A stretch of DNA of 64,000 bases from Niastella caeni (lineage in GTDB: Bacteria > Bacteroidota > Bacteroidia > Chitinophagales > Chitinophagaceae): positions 1,549,347 to 1,613,346 of the forward strand of contig NZ_STFF01000001.1 in assembly GCF_004834005.1 (NCBI RefSeq), written 5' to 3'. The notes below the pieces were generated by a model. It was not told the origin of the DNA. It did not search any database and saw only the letters and a list, made by a program, of their open reading frames with translations. Made by a program: the position numbers and the translations under genes. Below are positions 9,325-17,168 of the stretch, piece by piece; position 1 is the stretch's first letter; every line of letters begins with the position of its first letter.

Positions 9325-9408
9325 ACCATTCTGCCTTACCCAACCAGGATACCAGTTGGGCGGTGTGGCAATACCTCATTAACCTGTGGAAAAACCAATC
9401 CTTTATAG
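9325..9408 (+). ncRNA. Candidate small RNA or leader upstream of the DUF4290 gene
   Basis: The 564-nt gap 8917-9480 between divergent genes has no plausible ORF, yet a strong plus-strand terminator at 9409-9440 implies a transcript ending there. Just before it, CCCAAC (9339-9344) pairs with GTTGGG (9355-9360), and TGCC (9332-9335) can pair with a following GGCA, giving a bulged hairpin. A TATAAT-like element lies near 9310. The DUF4290 gene then has its own -7 box at 9454. The 5' end is a guess; it could instead be an attenuated leader. Confidence 0.35.
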
Positions 9409-9440
9409 AAAGGGCCTTTAACAAGGCCTTTTCTTTTTGT
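9409..9440 (+). terminator. Orphan rho-independent-type terminator
   Basis: AAAGGGCCTT (9409-9418), a 4-nt loop, then AAGGCCTTTT (9423-9432) form a 10-bp stem with one wobble, followed by CTTTTTG. On the minus strand the stem is not followed by T residues. No plus-strand gene lies upstream within this window. Confidence 0.7.
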
Positions 9441-9453
9441 TAACTTACTTTGT

Positions 9454-9461
9454 TACTTTTG
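9454..9461 (+). promoter_or_regulatory. -7 box of the DUF4290 gene
   Basis: TACTTTTG matches TAnnTTTG and ends 19 nt before the ATG at 9481, which would give a leader of about 12-15 nt. The -33 region overlaps the terminator tail and is weak. Confidence 0.45.
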
Positions 9462-9480
9462 TTAATCTTATATTTATAGA

Positions 9481-10212
9481 ATGAATAGTATCGACAAAAT
9501 GGAATACAACACTACCAGGAACCACCTGGTAATGCGTGAATACGGAAGGCATATTCAAAAAATGATTGAATACCTGCTGACGCTTGAAGACCATGAGATC
9601 CGCCAGCGCAATGCTTATGCGGTGATTGAACTGATGGGCTTTTTGAACCCACACTTAAAAAATGTAGAAGATTTCAGACATAAATTATGGGATCACCTGT
9701 TCCTGATCTCTGATTTTAAACTGGCGGTTGAATCGCCCTATCCCATTCCTACACGGGAAACATTAAAATCGAGACCGGGACCGCTGCCCTACCCCAAACG
9801 GTATCCCAAATTCTCGCACCTGGGTAAAAACCTTGAATTGGTTATAAATAAAGCATTGAAAGAAGATATTGGCGAAAAACGCCAGGGCTTTGCCAATGCT
9901 ATCGCCTATTATATGAAGCTGGCTTATAATAACTGGCACAAAGAAACCGTACACGACGATGCCATCCAGGGCGAATTGACCAATATAACCGACGGTCAGC
10001 TAACATTCACCAATACACCTTATGTTCGCCAGCATCGCCCCAGCGATAACCGCGACCGGGATCGCGATCGTGGCGGATATGGCGATTATCGTAATAAACG
10101 TGGTGGTCAGAAATTTCAGGGACGTGGCGGACGCGATAATAGAGATGGCGGACGTGATAACCGTAACGACCGAAATGACCGGGGTGGTAAGTTCAAAAAA
10201 AGATATAAATAA
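9481..10212 (+). CDS. DUF4290 protein with Arg/Gly/Asp-rich tail
   Basis: This is a 243-aa protein. Residues 1 to about 175 match the Bacteroidota-specific DUF4290 family (MEYNTTRNHLVMREYGRHIQ, then RQRNAYAVIELMGFLNPHLK and YPIPTRE). From about residue 182 the chain is low-complexity, dominated by Arg, Asp, Asn and Gly with several RGG and GGR motifs, and ends KFKKRYK. Such tails are typical of nucleic-acid-binding proteins, so RNA or DNA binding is a fair inference; the function of DUF4290 is unknown. It is the first of a plus-strand run leading to murA, but is separated from murA by a terminator and inverted repeat C. Confidence 0.85.
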   Translation: MNSIDKMEYNTTRNHLVMREYGRHIQKMIEYLLTLEDHEIRQRNAYAVIELMGFLNPHLKNVEDFRHKLWDHLFLISDFKLAVESPYPIPTRETLKSRPGPLPYPKRYPKFSHLGKNLELVINKALKEDIGEKRQGFANAIAYYMKLAYNNWHKETVHDDAIQGELTNITDGQLTFTNTPYVRQHRPSDNRDRDRDRGGYGDYRNKRGGQKFQGRGGRDNRDGGRDNRNDRNDRGGKFKKRYK

Positions 10213-10223
10213 GAGATAAGGTC

Positions 10224-10340
10224 GCCCGGAGTAAAAAGTGAAAGATTTGGAAATTAAGAAACAAAAGTAGGAGGTAAAAAGATCCTAATTTTTGCACTTT
10301 CCTATTTCCTGCGTCATACCTCTTACTTCGGGAGTTTCCA
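10224..10340. repeat. Word-type inverted repeat C
   Basis: The left arm from 10224 begins CCCGGAGTAAAAAGTGAAAG and continues with GGAAATTAAG and GTAGGAGGTAAAAAG words. The right arm (10294-10340) has TTTCCTATTTCCT and CCTCTTACTTCGGG, an imperfect reverse complement. It follows the DUF4290 stop by 11 nt. Confidence 0.55.
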
Positions 10341-10385
10341 GCCTCCTGCAAATAGGCAGGTGGACAAAAGAATAAATAATAAATA

Positions 10386-10424
10386 AAAACCCCGACAGTA
10401 AAAGCTATTGTCGGGGTTTTATAT
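10386..10424 (+). terminator. Rho-independent terminator after the DUF4290 gene
   Basis: A perfect 12-bp stem, AAAACCCCGACA (10386-10397) with TGTCGGGGTTTT (10409-10420), has an 11-nt loop. The T-rich end of the stem gives it a terminator form in both directions. It closes the DUF4290 unit and separates it from murA. Confidence 0.8.
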
Positions 10425-10569
10425 TTGCACCTTAATAAACGTACCATTAATCAAAAAAACGTCCCGCCCCGCAACGCCTTAGCCCTCCGCGACCAGGTTA
10501 GGCGCCATAGCCTAAGGAATAGTGCAACCGGGACGACCCATGGGTAACAAAAAACCAGGAAAAGTAACT

Positions 10570-11874
10570 ATGAATTCTTTTGAAGTCATCGGCGGTAAAA
10601 AATTAAAGGGGGAAATTGTTCCGCAAGGCGCAAAGAACGAAGCTTTGCAAATCATCAGTGCGGTATTACTTACACCCCAAAAAGTAACTATTACCAATAT
10701 TCCCGACATTTTAGATGTTAACCTGCTTATTGAATTGCTGGGCGAAATGAATGTAAAGATCGAACGCCCGCAACGTGATACCTGTATTTTCCAGGCCGAT
10801 GATGTGAATGTTGATTATCTGAGCAGCGATGCCTATAAACAAAAAAGCGGTCGCCTGCGGGGCTCCGTTATGCTGGCCGGCCCTATGCTGGCCCGTTTTA
10901 GAAAAGCCTTCATTCCCAAACCCGGTGGCGATAAAATCGGCCGCCGCAGACTGGATACCCATATCATTGGGTTTGAAAAACTGGGTGCTTCGTTCAATTA
11001 TTTATCCGGAGACGGCTTTTTTGAGTTAAACGCACCCAATCTCAAAGGCACCTACCTCATGCTTGATGAACCCTCAGTAACGGGTACCGCCAATATTATT
11101 ATGGCCGCTGTTATGGCTGAGGGCCTCACAACTATTTATAACGCCGCCTGCGAACCATATATACAGCAACTTTGCAAAATGCTCAACCGCATGGGCGCCA
11201 AAATAAGCGGTATCGGCAGCAACCTGCTGACCATCGAAGGCGTACAATCTCTCGGCGGAACCGAACACCGGATGTTGCCTGATATGATCGAGATCGGCTC
11301 TTTTATAGGCCTTGCGGCTATGACGCAAAGCGACATCATTATAAAAAATGCCGGTATCGAGCACCTGGGCATCATACCCGAAAAGTTTAAACAACTGGGT
11401 ATTCAACTGCATTTTAAAGGCGATGATATTCATGTGCCCGCGCAGGAAGTGTATGAAATTCAAACCTTCCTCGATGGATCGGTGCTTACGATTTACGATC
11501 ATCCCTGGCCGGGTTTTACGCCCGACCTGCTGAGCATTGTACTGGTTGTGGCCACCCAGGCCCGCGGTAGCGTGCTCATTCATCAAAAGATGTTTGAAAG
11601 CCGGTTATTTTTTGTAGATAAACTCCTTGATATGGGCGCCCAAATAATTTTATGCGACCCCCATCGCGCCGCTGTAATAGGTTTGGGAAGGAAGCAGAAT
11701 TTGCGGGGTATTCAAATGACCAGTCCCGATATAAGAGCCGGGGTATCGCTGTTAATTGCAGCACTAAGTGCTGACGGAAAAAGTGTTATCCAGAATATTG
11801 AACAGATAGACCGCGGTTACCAGTACATTGACAAACGCCTGCAACAATTGGGTGCAGATATAAAAAGAATATAG
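10570..11874 (+). CDS. murA: UDP-N-acetylglucosamine 1-carboxyvinyltransferase
   Basis: This 434-aa cytoplasmic enzyme catalyses the first committed step of peptidoglycan synthesis, the transfer of enolpyruvate from PEP to UDP-GlcNAc. The start at 10570 (MNSFEVIGGKKLKGEI) is chosen because the family begins there; the frame is open from 10522 with alternative starts. Conserved blocks include the KN pair in VPQGAKNEAL and the active-site loop IPKPGGDKIGRRRLDTH. The loop residue that is Cys115 in E. coli is Asp here (D121, codon 10930-10932), the substitution known to abolish fosfomycin alkylation. C-terminal LGADIKRI closes the fold. gmk follows after inverted repeat D. Confidence 0.96.
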   Translation: MNSFEVIGGKKLKGEIVPQGAKNEALQIISAVLLTPQKVTITNIPDILDVNLLIELLGEMNVKIERPQRDTCIFQADDVNVDYLSSDAYKQKSGRLRGSVMLAGPMLARFRKAFIPKPGGDKIGRRRLDTHIIGFEKLGASFNYLSGDGFFELNAPNLKGTYLMLDEPSVTGTANIIMAAVMAEGLTTIYNAACEPYIQQLCKMLNRMGAKISGIGSNLLTIEGVQSLGGTEHRMLPDMIEIGSFIGLAAMTQSDIIIKNAGIEHLGIIPEKFKQLGIQLHFKGDDIHVPAQEVYEIQTFLDGSVLTIYDHPWPGFTPDLLSIVLVVATQARGSVLIHQKMFESRLFFVDKLLDMGAQIILCDPHRAAVIGLGRKQNLRGIQMTSPDIRAGVSLLIAALSADGKSVIQNIEQIDRGYQYIDKRLQQLGADIKRI

Positions 11875-11883
11875 AAAAAAGAT

Positions 11884-11959
11884 ACAGGTTACATGTTTCA
11901 GGTTACAAAGGGGTCCCTTAAACCACCCTTCCTGAAACTTGCAACCTGTAACCTGCAAC
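11884..11959. repeat. Word-type inverted repeat D (murA/gmk gap)
   Basis: The left arm (11884-11912) carries CAGGTTACATGTTTCAGGTT. The right arm (11925-11959) carries CTGAAACTTGCAACCTGTAA and a second AACCTGCAAC. The arms are imperfect reverse complements and fill most of the 107-nt gap. Confidence 0.65.
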
Positions 11960-11981
11960 AAAAAACAATTTATTATTATAC

Positions 11982-12560
11982 ATGCCCTTTCTTCCCAACC
12001 ACAAAATCATTATCATTACGGCCCCTTCAGGAGCCGGTAAAACATCTATTACTCATTTCTTACTAAAAGAATTTCCGCAACTGGCTTTTTCCATATCTGT
12101 GGCCACCCGTAAAAGACGCGAAAACGAAAAAGAAGGAAAAGATTATTATTTTATTAGTGAAGAAGATTTTACCCGGAAGGTTCAGCATAATGAGTTTGTT
12201 GAGTGGGAAATGGTTTATGAAGGCAAATATTACGGTACGTTGAAATCTGAGCTGGAACGCATCTGGCATAACCAGCAAGTACCCGTACTGGATATTGATG
12301 TAAAAGGCGCGATCCACGTACAGCAACAGTATCCCGATACTACCCTTTCGATATTTGTAGAACCGCCGTCTGTTGATGAGTTAAAGCGGCGGTTGAGCTC
12401 CCGCGGTACCGAAACCGCAGAAAGCCTGCAGGCGCGGGTAAACAAAGCCTCCTATGAAATTTCTTTTAAACATCATTTTCATAGTGTTATCCTGAACGAT
12501 AACCTCGATAAGGCCTGTAAACAGGCACAGGAAGTGGTTAAAAAGTTTCTGAACGCTTAA
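11982..12560 (+). CDS. gmk: Guanylate kinase
   Basis: This 192-aa enzyme phosphorylates GMP (and dGMP) to GDP with ATP. The P-loop APSGAGKTS is at about residues 14-22. It is followed by the GMP-binding ISVATRKRRENEKEGKDYYF segment, the counterpart of the usual SxTTRxxRxGExxGxDYxF, and by VLDIDVKGAIHVQ. Length is normal. It lies downstream of murA in the same direction, but with a repeat-filled 107-nt gap, so co-transcription is likely but not certain. Confidence 0.97.
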   Translation: MPFLPNHKIIIITAPSGAGKTSITHFLLKEFPQLAFSISVATRKRRENEKEGKDYYFISEEDFTRKVQHNEFVEWEMVYEGKYYGTLKSELERIWHNQQVPVLDIDVKGAIHVQQQYPDTTLSIFVEPPSVDELKRRLSSRGTETAESLQARVNKASYEISFKHHFHSVILNDNLDKACKQAQEVVKKFLNA

Positions 12561-12604
12561 TAGATCTTTATTGCTTAACAGAATCGACGGCAAATAAATT
12601 ACCG

Positions 12605-12840
12605 TTCCCGGCATACCAGTTCAGGTTACCAGGAGGTAATTTTAAGCCTCCTGCATGGCATTTATCGCCCTCCAGGCGCCGCCTGGCCTGCTTTGATTGC
12701 GTAATGTTCCAGGTTACAAGGCTGACTGAAATTTGAGCCCTGTAACCCGGAGGCTTGAAACTCAGATCTCATCGGGGTAAGCACTGCAATCCAGGCACCG
12801 CCGCAACTGGCAACAGGGGAACCGGTAATCAGACCTTGAT
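12605..12840. repeat. Cluster of inverted word repeats E
   Basis: The 315-nt gap 12561-12875 contains several short inverted repeats. AGGAGG (12631-12636) pairs with CCTCCT (12647-12652). CCAGGC-GCC-GCCTGG lies at 12672-12686. CCAGGTTACAAGGCT (12709-12723) faces AGCCCTGTAACCCGG (12736-12750), 13 of 15 matched. No ORF is convincing. The words CAGGTTAC recur from locus D, the only clear sharing between loci. Confidence 0.5.
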
Positions 12841-12864
12841 TCTTCTGCCTTTTTTTATAATTTC
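12835..12864 (+). promoter_or_regulatory. Probable promoter of the CNNM/CorC gene
   Basis: TTG (about 12837), a 19-nt spacer and TAATTTCG form a near-consensus Bacteroidota promoter, with one mismatch in the -7 box. The ATG follows about 17 nt later. Confidence 0.4.
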
Positions 12865-12875
12865 GTACCCGAACT

Positions 12876-14159
12876 ATGAGTCTTCTTACCATTTTAGGCA
12901 TTTGCATCGGCATAGCCTTTTTGTTGGTCGCTTATTTTGCCGGCATTGAGGTATCCTTTACTTCGGCAAACCGGCTGAATATTGAATTAAAAAAGAAACA
13001 AGGCGCCAACAGCGGTATTTTGTTATCCAATCTGTTCGACAATCCTTCCCGTTTTATAGGCACCAATGTAGTGGGGTTCAGCTTTTTTCTTACGGCCGTA
13101 GTTTTATTGGGTTCAATCTACTGGAATGAAGTATTCCATTGGGATACCATGGAATTCTCCCAACGCTCATTTCTTAATTTTTTCCGACTGCTTTTTGAGA
13201 TCGCGGTATCATGGGTGATTATTATCTTCTTAGGCGAATGCATCCCCAAAGCCATTTTTAAGGCAAAAAGCGACAGCCTGCTCTCTTTTTCAGCCCGCAT
13301 AGGCTTGCTGGGCTTATTCGATTCTTTATTTTACTGGATAGCAGCCGCCTTTGTAAAATTGTCAATATTTATTCTGAATGTGATCTTCGATATGCGAATC
13401 GATAAGCGAAAAGAGCCATTTTCACGCAGCGATCTCGATCACTTTTTTCAGCAAACCAGCGAATATAATAGTGACGGTACCGACATGAATACCGAGTTAT
13501 TTGAGAATGCTTTGTCGTTACCCAAAATAAAAGTGCGCGAATGCCTGGTACCTCGTAAAGAAATTGAGGCCATTGAGCTGAATACCACCGTTGAGGATGC
13601 CCGCAAAAAATTTATTTCCACCCGGTTGAGCAAGCTTATTGTTTATGGGGGAAATATTGACCATATTCTCGGCTATATTCACCAGCTTGATCTGTTCAAG
13701 CAGCCCGACCACATCAAAGAAATACTGCTGCCAATTCCGGCTATACCCGAAAGCATGAGCGCTACCGACCTCATCAATAAATTCACCAAAGACCGCAAAA
13801 GCATTGCCTGGGTAGTGGATGAATTTGGTGGAACCGCCGGTATAGTTACCATGGAAGACCTGCTGGAAGAGATCTTTGGCGAAATAAAAGACGAGTACGA
13901 CGTAGAAGAGTTTGAAGAAAAAATGATCTCGGAAGATGAATACATCTTATCGGGGCGTCTTGAACTGGATTACCTGATAGAAAAATACAAACTCGAATTC
14001 CCGGAAAACGATTCAGAAACCCTTTCGGGCTTCATCATTCACCAGCACGAAACCATACCCCGCTTAAAAGAGCGTATCATCATTGGCAATTACGAATTTG
14101 AGGTATTGAACGTAAGCGATACCCGTATTGAAATGGTGCGGTTAAAAATCCTGAGATAG
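12876..14159 (+). CDS. CNNM/CorC-type membrane protein (hemolysin family, GldE-like)
   Basis: This is a 427-aa inner-membrane protein. The N-terminal CNNM (DUF21) domain has four hydrophobic segments in about residues 1-170, with GIEVSFTSANRLNIELKKKQ after the first helix. A pair of CBS domains follows (about 190-320; CLVPRKEIEAIE and the strong SIAWVVDEFGGTAGIVTMED). A CorC/HlyC-type domain ends the protein (ILSGRLELDYLIEKY onward). Relatives move Mg2+ or other divalent cations or regulate that transport. GldE, a gliding-associated protein, has this same architecture, and gldC lies 4 kb away, but I cannot separate GldE from other members by reading alone. Confidence 0.85.
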   Translation: MSLLTILGICIGIAFLLVAYFAGIEVSFTSANRLNIELKKKQGANSGILLSNLFDNPSRFIGTNVVGFSFFLTAVVLLGSIYWNEVFHWDTMEFSQRSFLNFFRLLFEIAVSWVIIIFLGECIPKAIFKAKSDSLLSFSARIGLLGLFDSLFYWIAAAFVKLSIFILNVIFDMRIDKRKEPFSRSDLDHFFQQTSEYNSDGTDMNTELFENALSLPKIKVRECLVPRKEIEAIELNTTVEDARKKFISTRLSKLIVYGGNIDHILGYIHQLDLFKQPDHIKEILLPIPAIPESMSATDLINKFTKDRKSIAWVVDEFGGTAGIVTMEDLLEEIFGEIKDEYDVEEFEEKMISEDEYILSGRLELDYLIEKYKLEFPENDSETLSGFIIHQHETIPRLKERIIIGNYEFEVLNVSDTRIEMVRLKILR

Positions 14160-14325
14160 ATTCACAGGTTCAAAATTGAACCGCATGGTACATTTTGGAT
14201 ACCCAGCCTCTCACAGCCCGTAATTTCCTTTCTGCCTGGTTGCCAAATTTGATAATTCGCAAGTAAATCATTCCCAACCATCTACTGTCAGCGCCCCCAA
14301 TTTCATGCCCTTAACAACCTTTATG

Positions 14326-14355
14326 TTGGTTCCAACCTGAGAAGCCTTAAATTTG
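14326..14355 (+). promoter_or_regulatory. Promoter of tatC
   Basis: TTG (14326-14328), a 19-nt spacer and TAAATTTG (14348-14355) give an exact match to the Bacteroidota consensus. The predicted start lies about 30 nt before the tatC ATG. A six-codon ORF (ATG at 14383, stop at 14401-14403) overlaps the tatC start in another frame. Confidence 0.65.
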
Positions 14356-14393
14356 CCCGGCTTTTTATATTTTTCAGACATTATGGCGATCCT

Positions 14394-15251
14394 ATGGCGT
14401 TAACCTTTTTTGATAGAAGGAGCAATGATAGCGAGATGACCTTTATTGATCATCTTGAACAACTGCGCTGGCATATTATGCGATCTGTGCTGGCCATTTT
14501 AGTTGCAGCGGTAGTTATTTTTATAAATATCGATTGGGTATTTGATTACATTGTTATGGGACCGGTGCGCAATAATTTTGTCTCGTACCGGTTACTGTGC
14601 AACCTTAGCCATTCACTGCATATTGGCGATGCGTTATGTATGCCGCCAATACCCCCCGGCTATAAACTGCTTGGCAACACAGTAAGTGGCCCCTTCATGT
14701 CGGCCATTCAAATTGGTATAATTGGTGGTTTTATTGCCGCATTTCCTTTCATTTTCTGGGAATTTTGGAAATTCGTTAAACCGGCTTTATCCCCCAAAGA
14801 ATTAAAATACTCCCGCAATGCCATATTCTTTGTATCGCTGTTCTTCTTTATAGGAGCAGGTTTCGGGTATTTTGTATTAGGGCCTTTTACCTTTAATTTT
14901 CTGGCCAATTTTACCCTGGGCACTGCTGGTTTATATGAATACAAACCGGCTTTGGCAGACTACATCGATAACCTGGTAAACATTATTTTAGGTTGCGGTA
15001 TTGCTTTCGAATTACCGGTATTATCTTATGTGCTGACCAAAATCGGGTTAATTACACCCCACTTCCTTTCAACCTATCGCAAATATGCTTATGTAGCCAT
15101 CCTGGTGGTGTCGGCGATCATTACGCCATCGCCCGACTGGACCAGCCAAATGATCGTATTTTTGCCGCTGGTATTCTTATATGAATTAAGCGTAATAGTT
15201 TCTAAACGCGTTTATAAAAAGGACCAGGAGGAACAGGATAACTGGCAATAA
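14394..15251 (+). CDS. tatC: Sec-independent protein translocase TatC
   Basis: This 285-aa inner-membrane protein has six predicted helices. It binds twin-arginine signal peptides and, with TatA, exports folded proteins. The N-terminal signature is FIDHLEQLRWHIMRSVLAI (the usual HLxELRxR region), and LSPKELKYSRNAIFF precedes helix 3. The protein is longer than the E. coli one because of a 50-residue periplasmic insertion after helix 1, which has two Cys and a PPIPPGYK stretch; such insertions are usual in Bacteroidota. No tatA lies nearby. It is followed after 37 nt by rpiB. Confidence 0.95.
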   Translation: MALTFFDRRSNDSEMTFIDHLEQLRWHIMRSVLAILVAAVVIFINIDWVFDYIVMGPVRNNFVSYRLLCNLSHSLHIGDALCMPPIPPGYKLLGNTVSGPFMSAIQIGIIGGFIAAFPFIFWEFWKFVKPALSPKELKYSRNAIFFVSLFFFIGAGFGYFVLGPFTFNFLANFTLGTAGLYEYKPALADYIDNLVNIILGCGIAFELPVLSYVLTKIGLITPHFLSTYRKYAYVAILVVSAIITPSPDWTSQMIVFLPLVFLYELSVIVSKRVYKKDQEEQDNWQ

Positions 15252-15288
15252 AACATTTTATAAATAATAGTTAGTCAACGCAATTAAT

Positions 15289-15735
15289 ATGTTCGATCTT
15301 TCAAAACCCATTGCCATTGGCAGCGACCATGCAGGATATGATTATAAAGTGGAACTTGTAAAATGGTTAGCTGAAAAAGGCTATCAACTCAGCGACAAAG
15401 GCGTCGATGAAAACAAGTCGGTAGACTATCCTGATTATGCGCATCCCGTTGCTAATTCGGTAGAAAAAGGCGAAGTGGCGTTTGGTATTTTGCTCTGCGG
15501 AAGCGCCAATGGCGTTTGTATTACAGCCAACAAACACCAGGGCATACGCGCCGGTTTGGCCTTTGAAACAGAAGTGGCCAAATTAATTCGTCAGCATAAC
15601 GACGCAAACATAATTTGTATTCCTGCCCGTTTTGTATCGTTGGAATCTGCCAAACAAATGATCGAAATTTTTATAAGTACTCCTTTTGAAGGTGGGCGTC
15701 ACCAGACAAGAGTAAATAAGATAGCTTGCGTTTAA
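15289..15735 (+). CDS. rpiB: Ribose 5-phosphate isomerase B
   Basis: This 148-aa cytoplasmic enzyme interconverts ribose 5-phosphate and ribulose 5-phosphate. The N-terminal IAIGSDHAGYDYK carries the phosphate- and substrate-binding Asp-His pair. GILLCGSANGVCITANKHQGIRA is the active-site loop, with the catalytic Cys in LLCGS. C-terminal EGGRHQTRVNKI matches the usual EGGRHxxRV ending. It is likely co-transcribed with tatC and closed by a strong terminator. Confidence 0.95.
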   Translation: MFDLSKPIAIGSDHAGYDYKVELVKWLAEKGYQLSDKGVDENKSVDYPDYAHPVANSVEKGEVAFGILLCGSANGVCITANKHQGIRAGLAFETEVAKLIRQHNDANIICIPARFVSLESAKQMIEIFISTPFEGGRHQTRVNKIACV

Positions 15736-15758
15736 TTGGCTAACGCAATGAAATGACA

Positions 15759-15790
15759 ACGGCCCCGCACAAACACGGGGCCGTTTTTAT
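15759..15790 (+). terminator. Rho-independent terminator of tatC-rpiB
   Basis: ACGGCCCCG (15759-15767), an 8-nt loop and CGGGGCCGT (15776-15784) form a perfect GC-rich stem followed by TTTTATTTT. Confidence 0.9.
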
Positions 15791-15834
15791 TTTATGCAAA
15801 AATCAAATACGTTTACTCAATTGTAAATTAGAAT

Positions 15835-15869
15835 CAAGAAAAAAGCCTCCCCGATGCATCGGGGAGGCT
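15835..15869 (-). terminator. Terminator of the deoxyhypusine-synthase-like gene
   Basis: A perfect 26-nt palindrome (15844-15869), half-site AGCCTCCCCGATG, is followed on the minus strand by TTTTTTC. It lies 23 nt beyond the stop of the minus-strand gene. Confidence 0.85.
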
Positions 15870-15891
15870 CATTAACAAGCGATTAATATTT

Positions 15892-16866
15892 TTACCAACC
15901 TAAAACGTAGGCAAAAATGAGCGGCGCTACGATAGTAGCATCACTTTCAACAATATATTTTGGGGTGGAAATATCTAATTTACCCCAGGTAATTTTTTCA
16001 TTAGGCACGGCTCCGGAATAAGAGCCATAGGATGTAGTTGAATCAGAGATCTGGCAGAAATAGCTCCAGAAAGGAACATCATGCCATTCCAGGTCCTGGT
16101 ACATCATAGGAACAACGCAAATAGGGAAATCCCCGGCAATACCACCGCCAATCTGGAAAAATCCAACGCCCTTGCCTTCGCTGTTTTTGCGGTACCAGTC
16201 GGCCAGCCACACCATGTATTCAATACCACTTTTCATGGTGGTAGCCTTCATTTCGTTTTTAATTACATACGAAGCAAAGATGTTACCCAGGGTACTATCT
16301 TCCCAGCCACCAACTATAATGGGAATGTTCTTTTCAGCGGCCGCGATCATCCAGCTATCCTTTGTATTGATCTGGTAATTCTTTTCCATTACTTTACTCA
16401 GCAACAGCTTATACATGAATTCATGCGGGAAATAGCGTTCGCCTTTAGCATCGGCATCTTTCCACAGCTTAACTATGTTATGCTGAATACTACGAAAAGC
16501 CTCTTCTTCTGGGATACAGGTATCGGTAACACGGTTCAGTCCCTGTTCCAGTAACTCCCACTCCTGTTGCGGTGTAAGGTCTCGGTAATTGGGAATGCGT
16601 TTATAATGATCATGGGCCACCAGGTTCATAACATCTTCTTCCAGGTTAGCACCCGTGCAGCTTATAATTTGCACCTTGTCCTGACGGATCATTTCGGCCA
16701 GTGAAACACCCAGTTCGGCGGTACTCATAGCACCAGCCAGCGTAACCATCATTTTTCCGCCTTCCAGTAAATGGGTCTCATACCCTTTGGCTGCATCCAC
16801 CAGGGCTGCCGCATTAAAATGCCGGTAATGATGTTGTATAAATTGCGAAATGGGTCCTTTACTCAT
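15892..16866 (-). CDS. Deoxyhypusine-synthase-like protein lacking the catalytic lysine
   Basis: This protein has 324 aa from the ATG at 16864-16866 (an ATG two codons upstream is also possible; the longer open frame upstream crosses the promoter and is rejected). The fold signatures of deoxyhypusine synthase are present: TLAGAMSTAELGVSLAEMIR, SCTGANLEEDVMNL and the C-terminal WGKLDISTPKYIVESDATIV. The active-site lysine, found in GGGVVKHH of the human enzyme, is replaced: GGGIAGDFP at residues 240-248 puts Gly245 in its place. Bacteria lack eIF5A, so classic hypusine formation is not expected. A polyamine-related or other NAD-dependent reaction is possible but unproven. Single gene with its own promoter and terminator. 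Confidence 0.85.
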   Translation of the reverse strand: MSKGPISQFIQHHYRHFNAAALVDAAKGYETHLLEGGKMMVTLAGAMSTAELGVSLAEMIRQDKVQIISCTGANLEEDVMNLVAHDHYKRIPNYRDLTPQQEWELLEQGLNRVTDTCIPEEEAFRSIQHNIVKLWKDADAKGERYFPHEFMYKLLLSKVMEKNYQINTKDSWMIAAAEKNIPIIVGGWEDSTLGNIFASYVIKNEMKATTMKSGIEYMVWLADWYRKNSEGKGVGFFQIGGGIAGDFPICVVPMMYQDLEWHDVPFWSYFCQISDSTTSYGSYSGAVPNEKITWGKLDISTPKYIVESDATIVAPLIFAYVLGW

Positions 16867-16887
16867 GATCATTTTTTTATGTGGCGG

Positions 16888-16918
16888 CAAAGGTAGGGAA
16901 ATGGGGGGCAATGGGCAA
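16888..16918 (-). promoter_or_regulatory. Promoter of the deoxyhypusine-synthase-like gene
   Basis: On the minus strand TTG (16916-16918), a 20-nt spacer and TACCTTTG (16888-16895) match the consensus exactly, 22 nt upstream of the start codon. The -33 TTG is part of a run of CAATGG/CAATAG words (16909-16940). Confidence 0.65.
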
Positions 16919-16972
16919 TAGACAATTGGCAACAGGTAATAAACAAAAATTGAGCTTTCTGCGCTGAAAAAT

Positions 16973-17098
16973 ATGAGGTAAGAAGTAGGAAGTACGAAAT
17001 TCGCGAACATCCAGCCTCCTGCTTCTACATTCGTGAGGCCGAAATTAAACAATACTTCGACATTCAAACCCTTCTTATCTCCTACTTCCTACTTCCCA
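16973..17098. repeat. Word-type inverted repeat G
   Basis: The left arm (16973-17015) carries GAGGTAAGAAGTAGGAAGTA. The right arm (17050-17098) carries CTTCTTATCTCCTACTTCCT, its imperfect reverse complement. It lies between two minus-strand genes and next to a terminator-like stem. Confidence 0.6.
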
Positions 17099-17104
17099 AA
17101 ATCA

Positions 17105-17136
17105 AAGGCCCCCGAAAAATCAGGAGCCTTTTCTTT
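17105..17136. terminator. Terminator-like hairpin after the first PepSY-like gene
   Basis: AAGGCCCCCGA (17105-17115), an AAAA loop and TCAGGAGCCTT (17120-17130) form an 11-bp stem with two wobbles. TTCTTT follows on the plus strand; the minus strand, where the upstream gene lies, has only a weak T run. It may work in both directions. Confidence 0.55.
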
Positions 17137-17168
17137 CCAACTAAAACCAACTATAAGAAAAACCTTTA

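Noticed and set aside
10022..10219. 65-codon plus ORF inside the DUF4290 gene
   Set aside because: Frame-shifted shadow of the Arg/Asp/Gly codon repeats of the real gene.
16867..17067. 67-residue extension of the deoxyhypusine-synthase-like protein
   Set aside because: It crosses the consensus promoter 16888-16918 and repeat G; the family start is at 16866.
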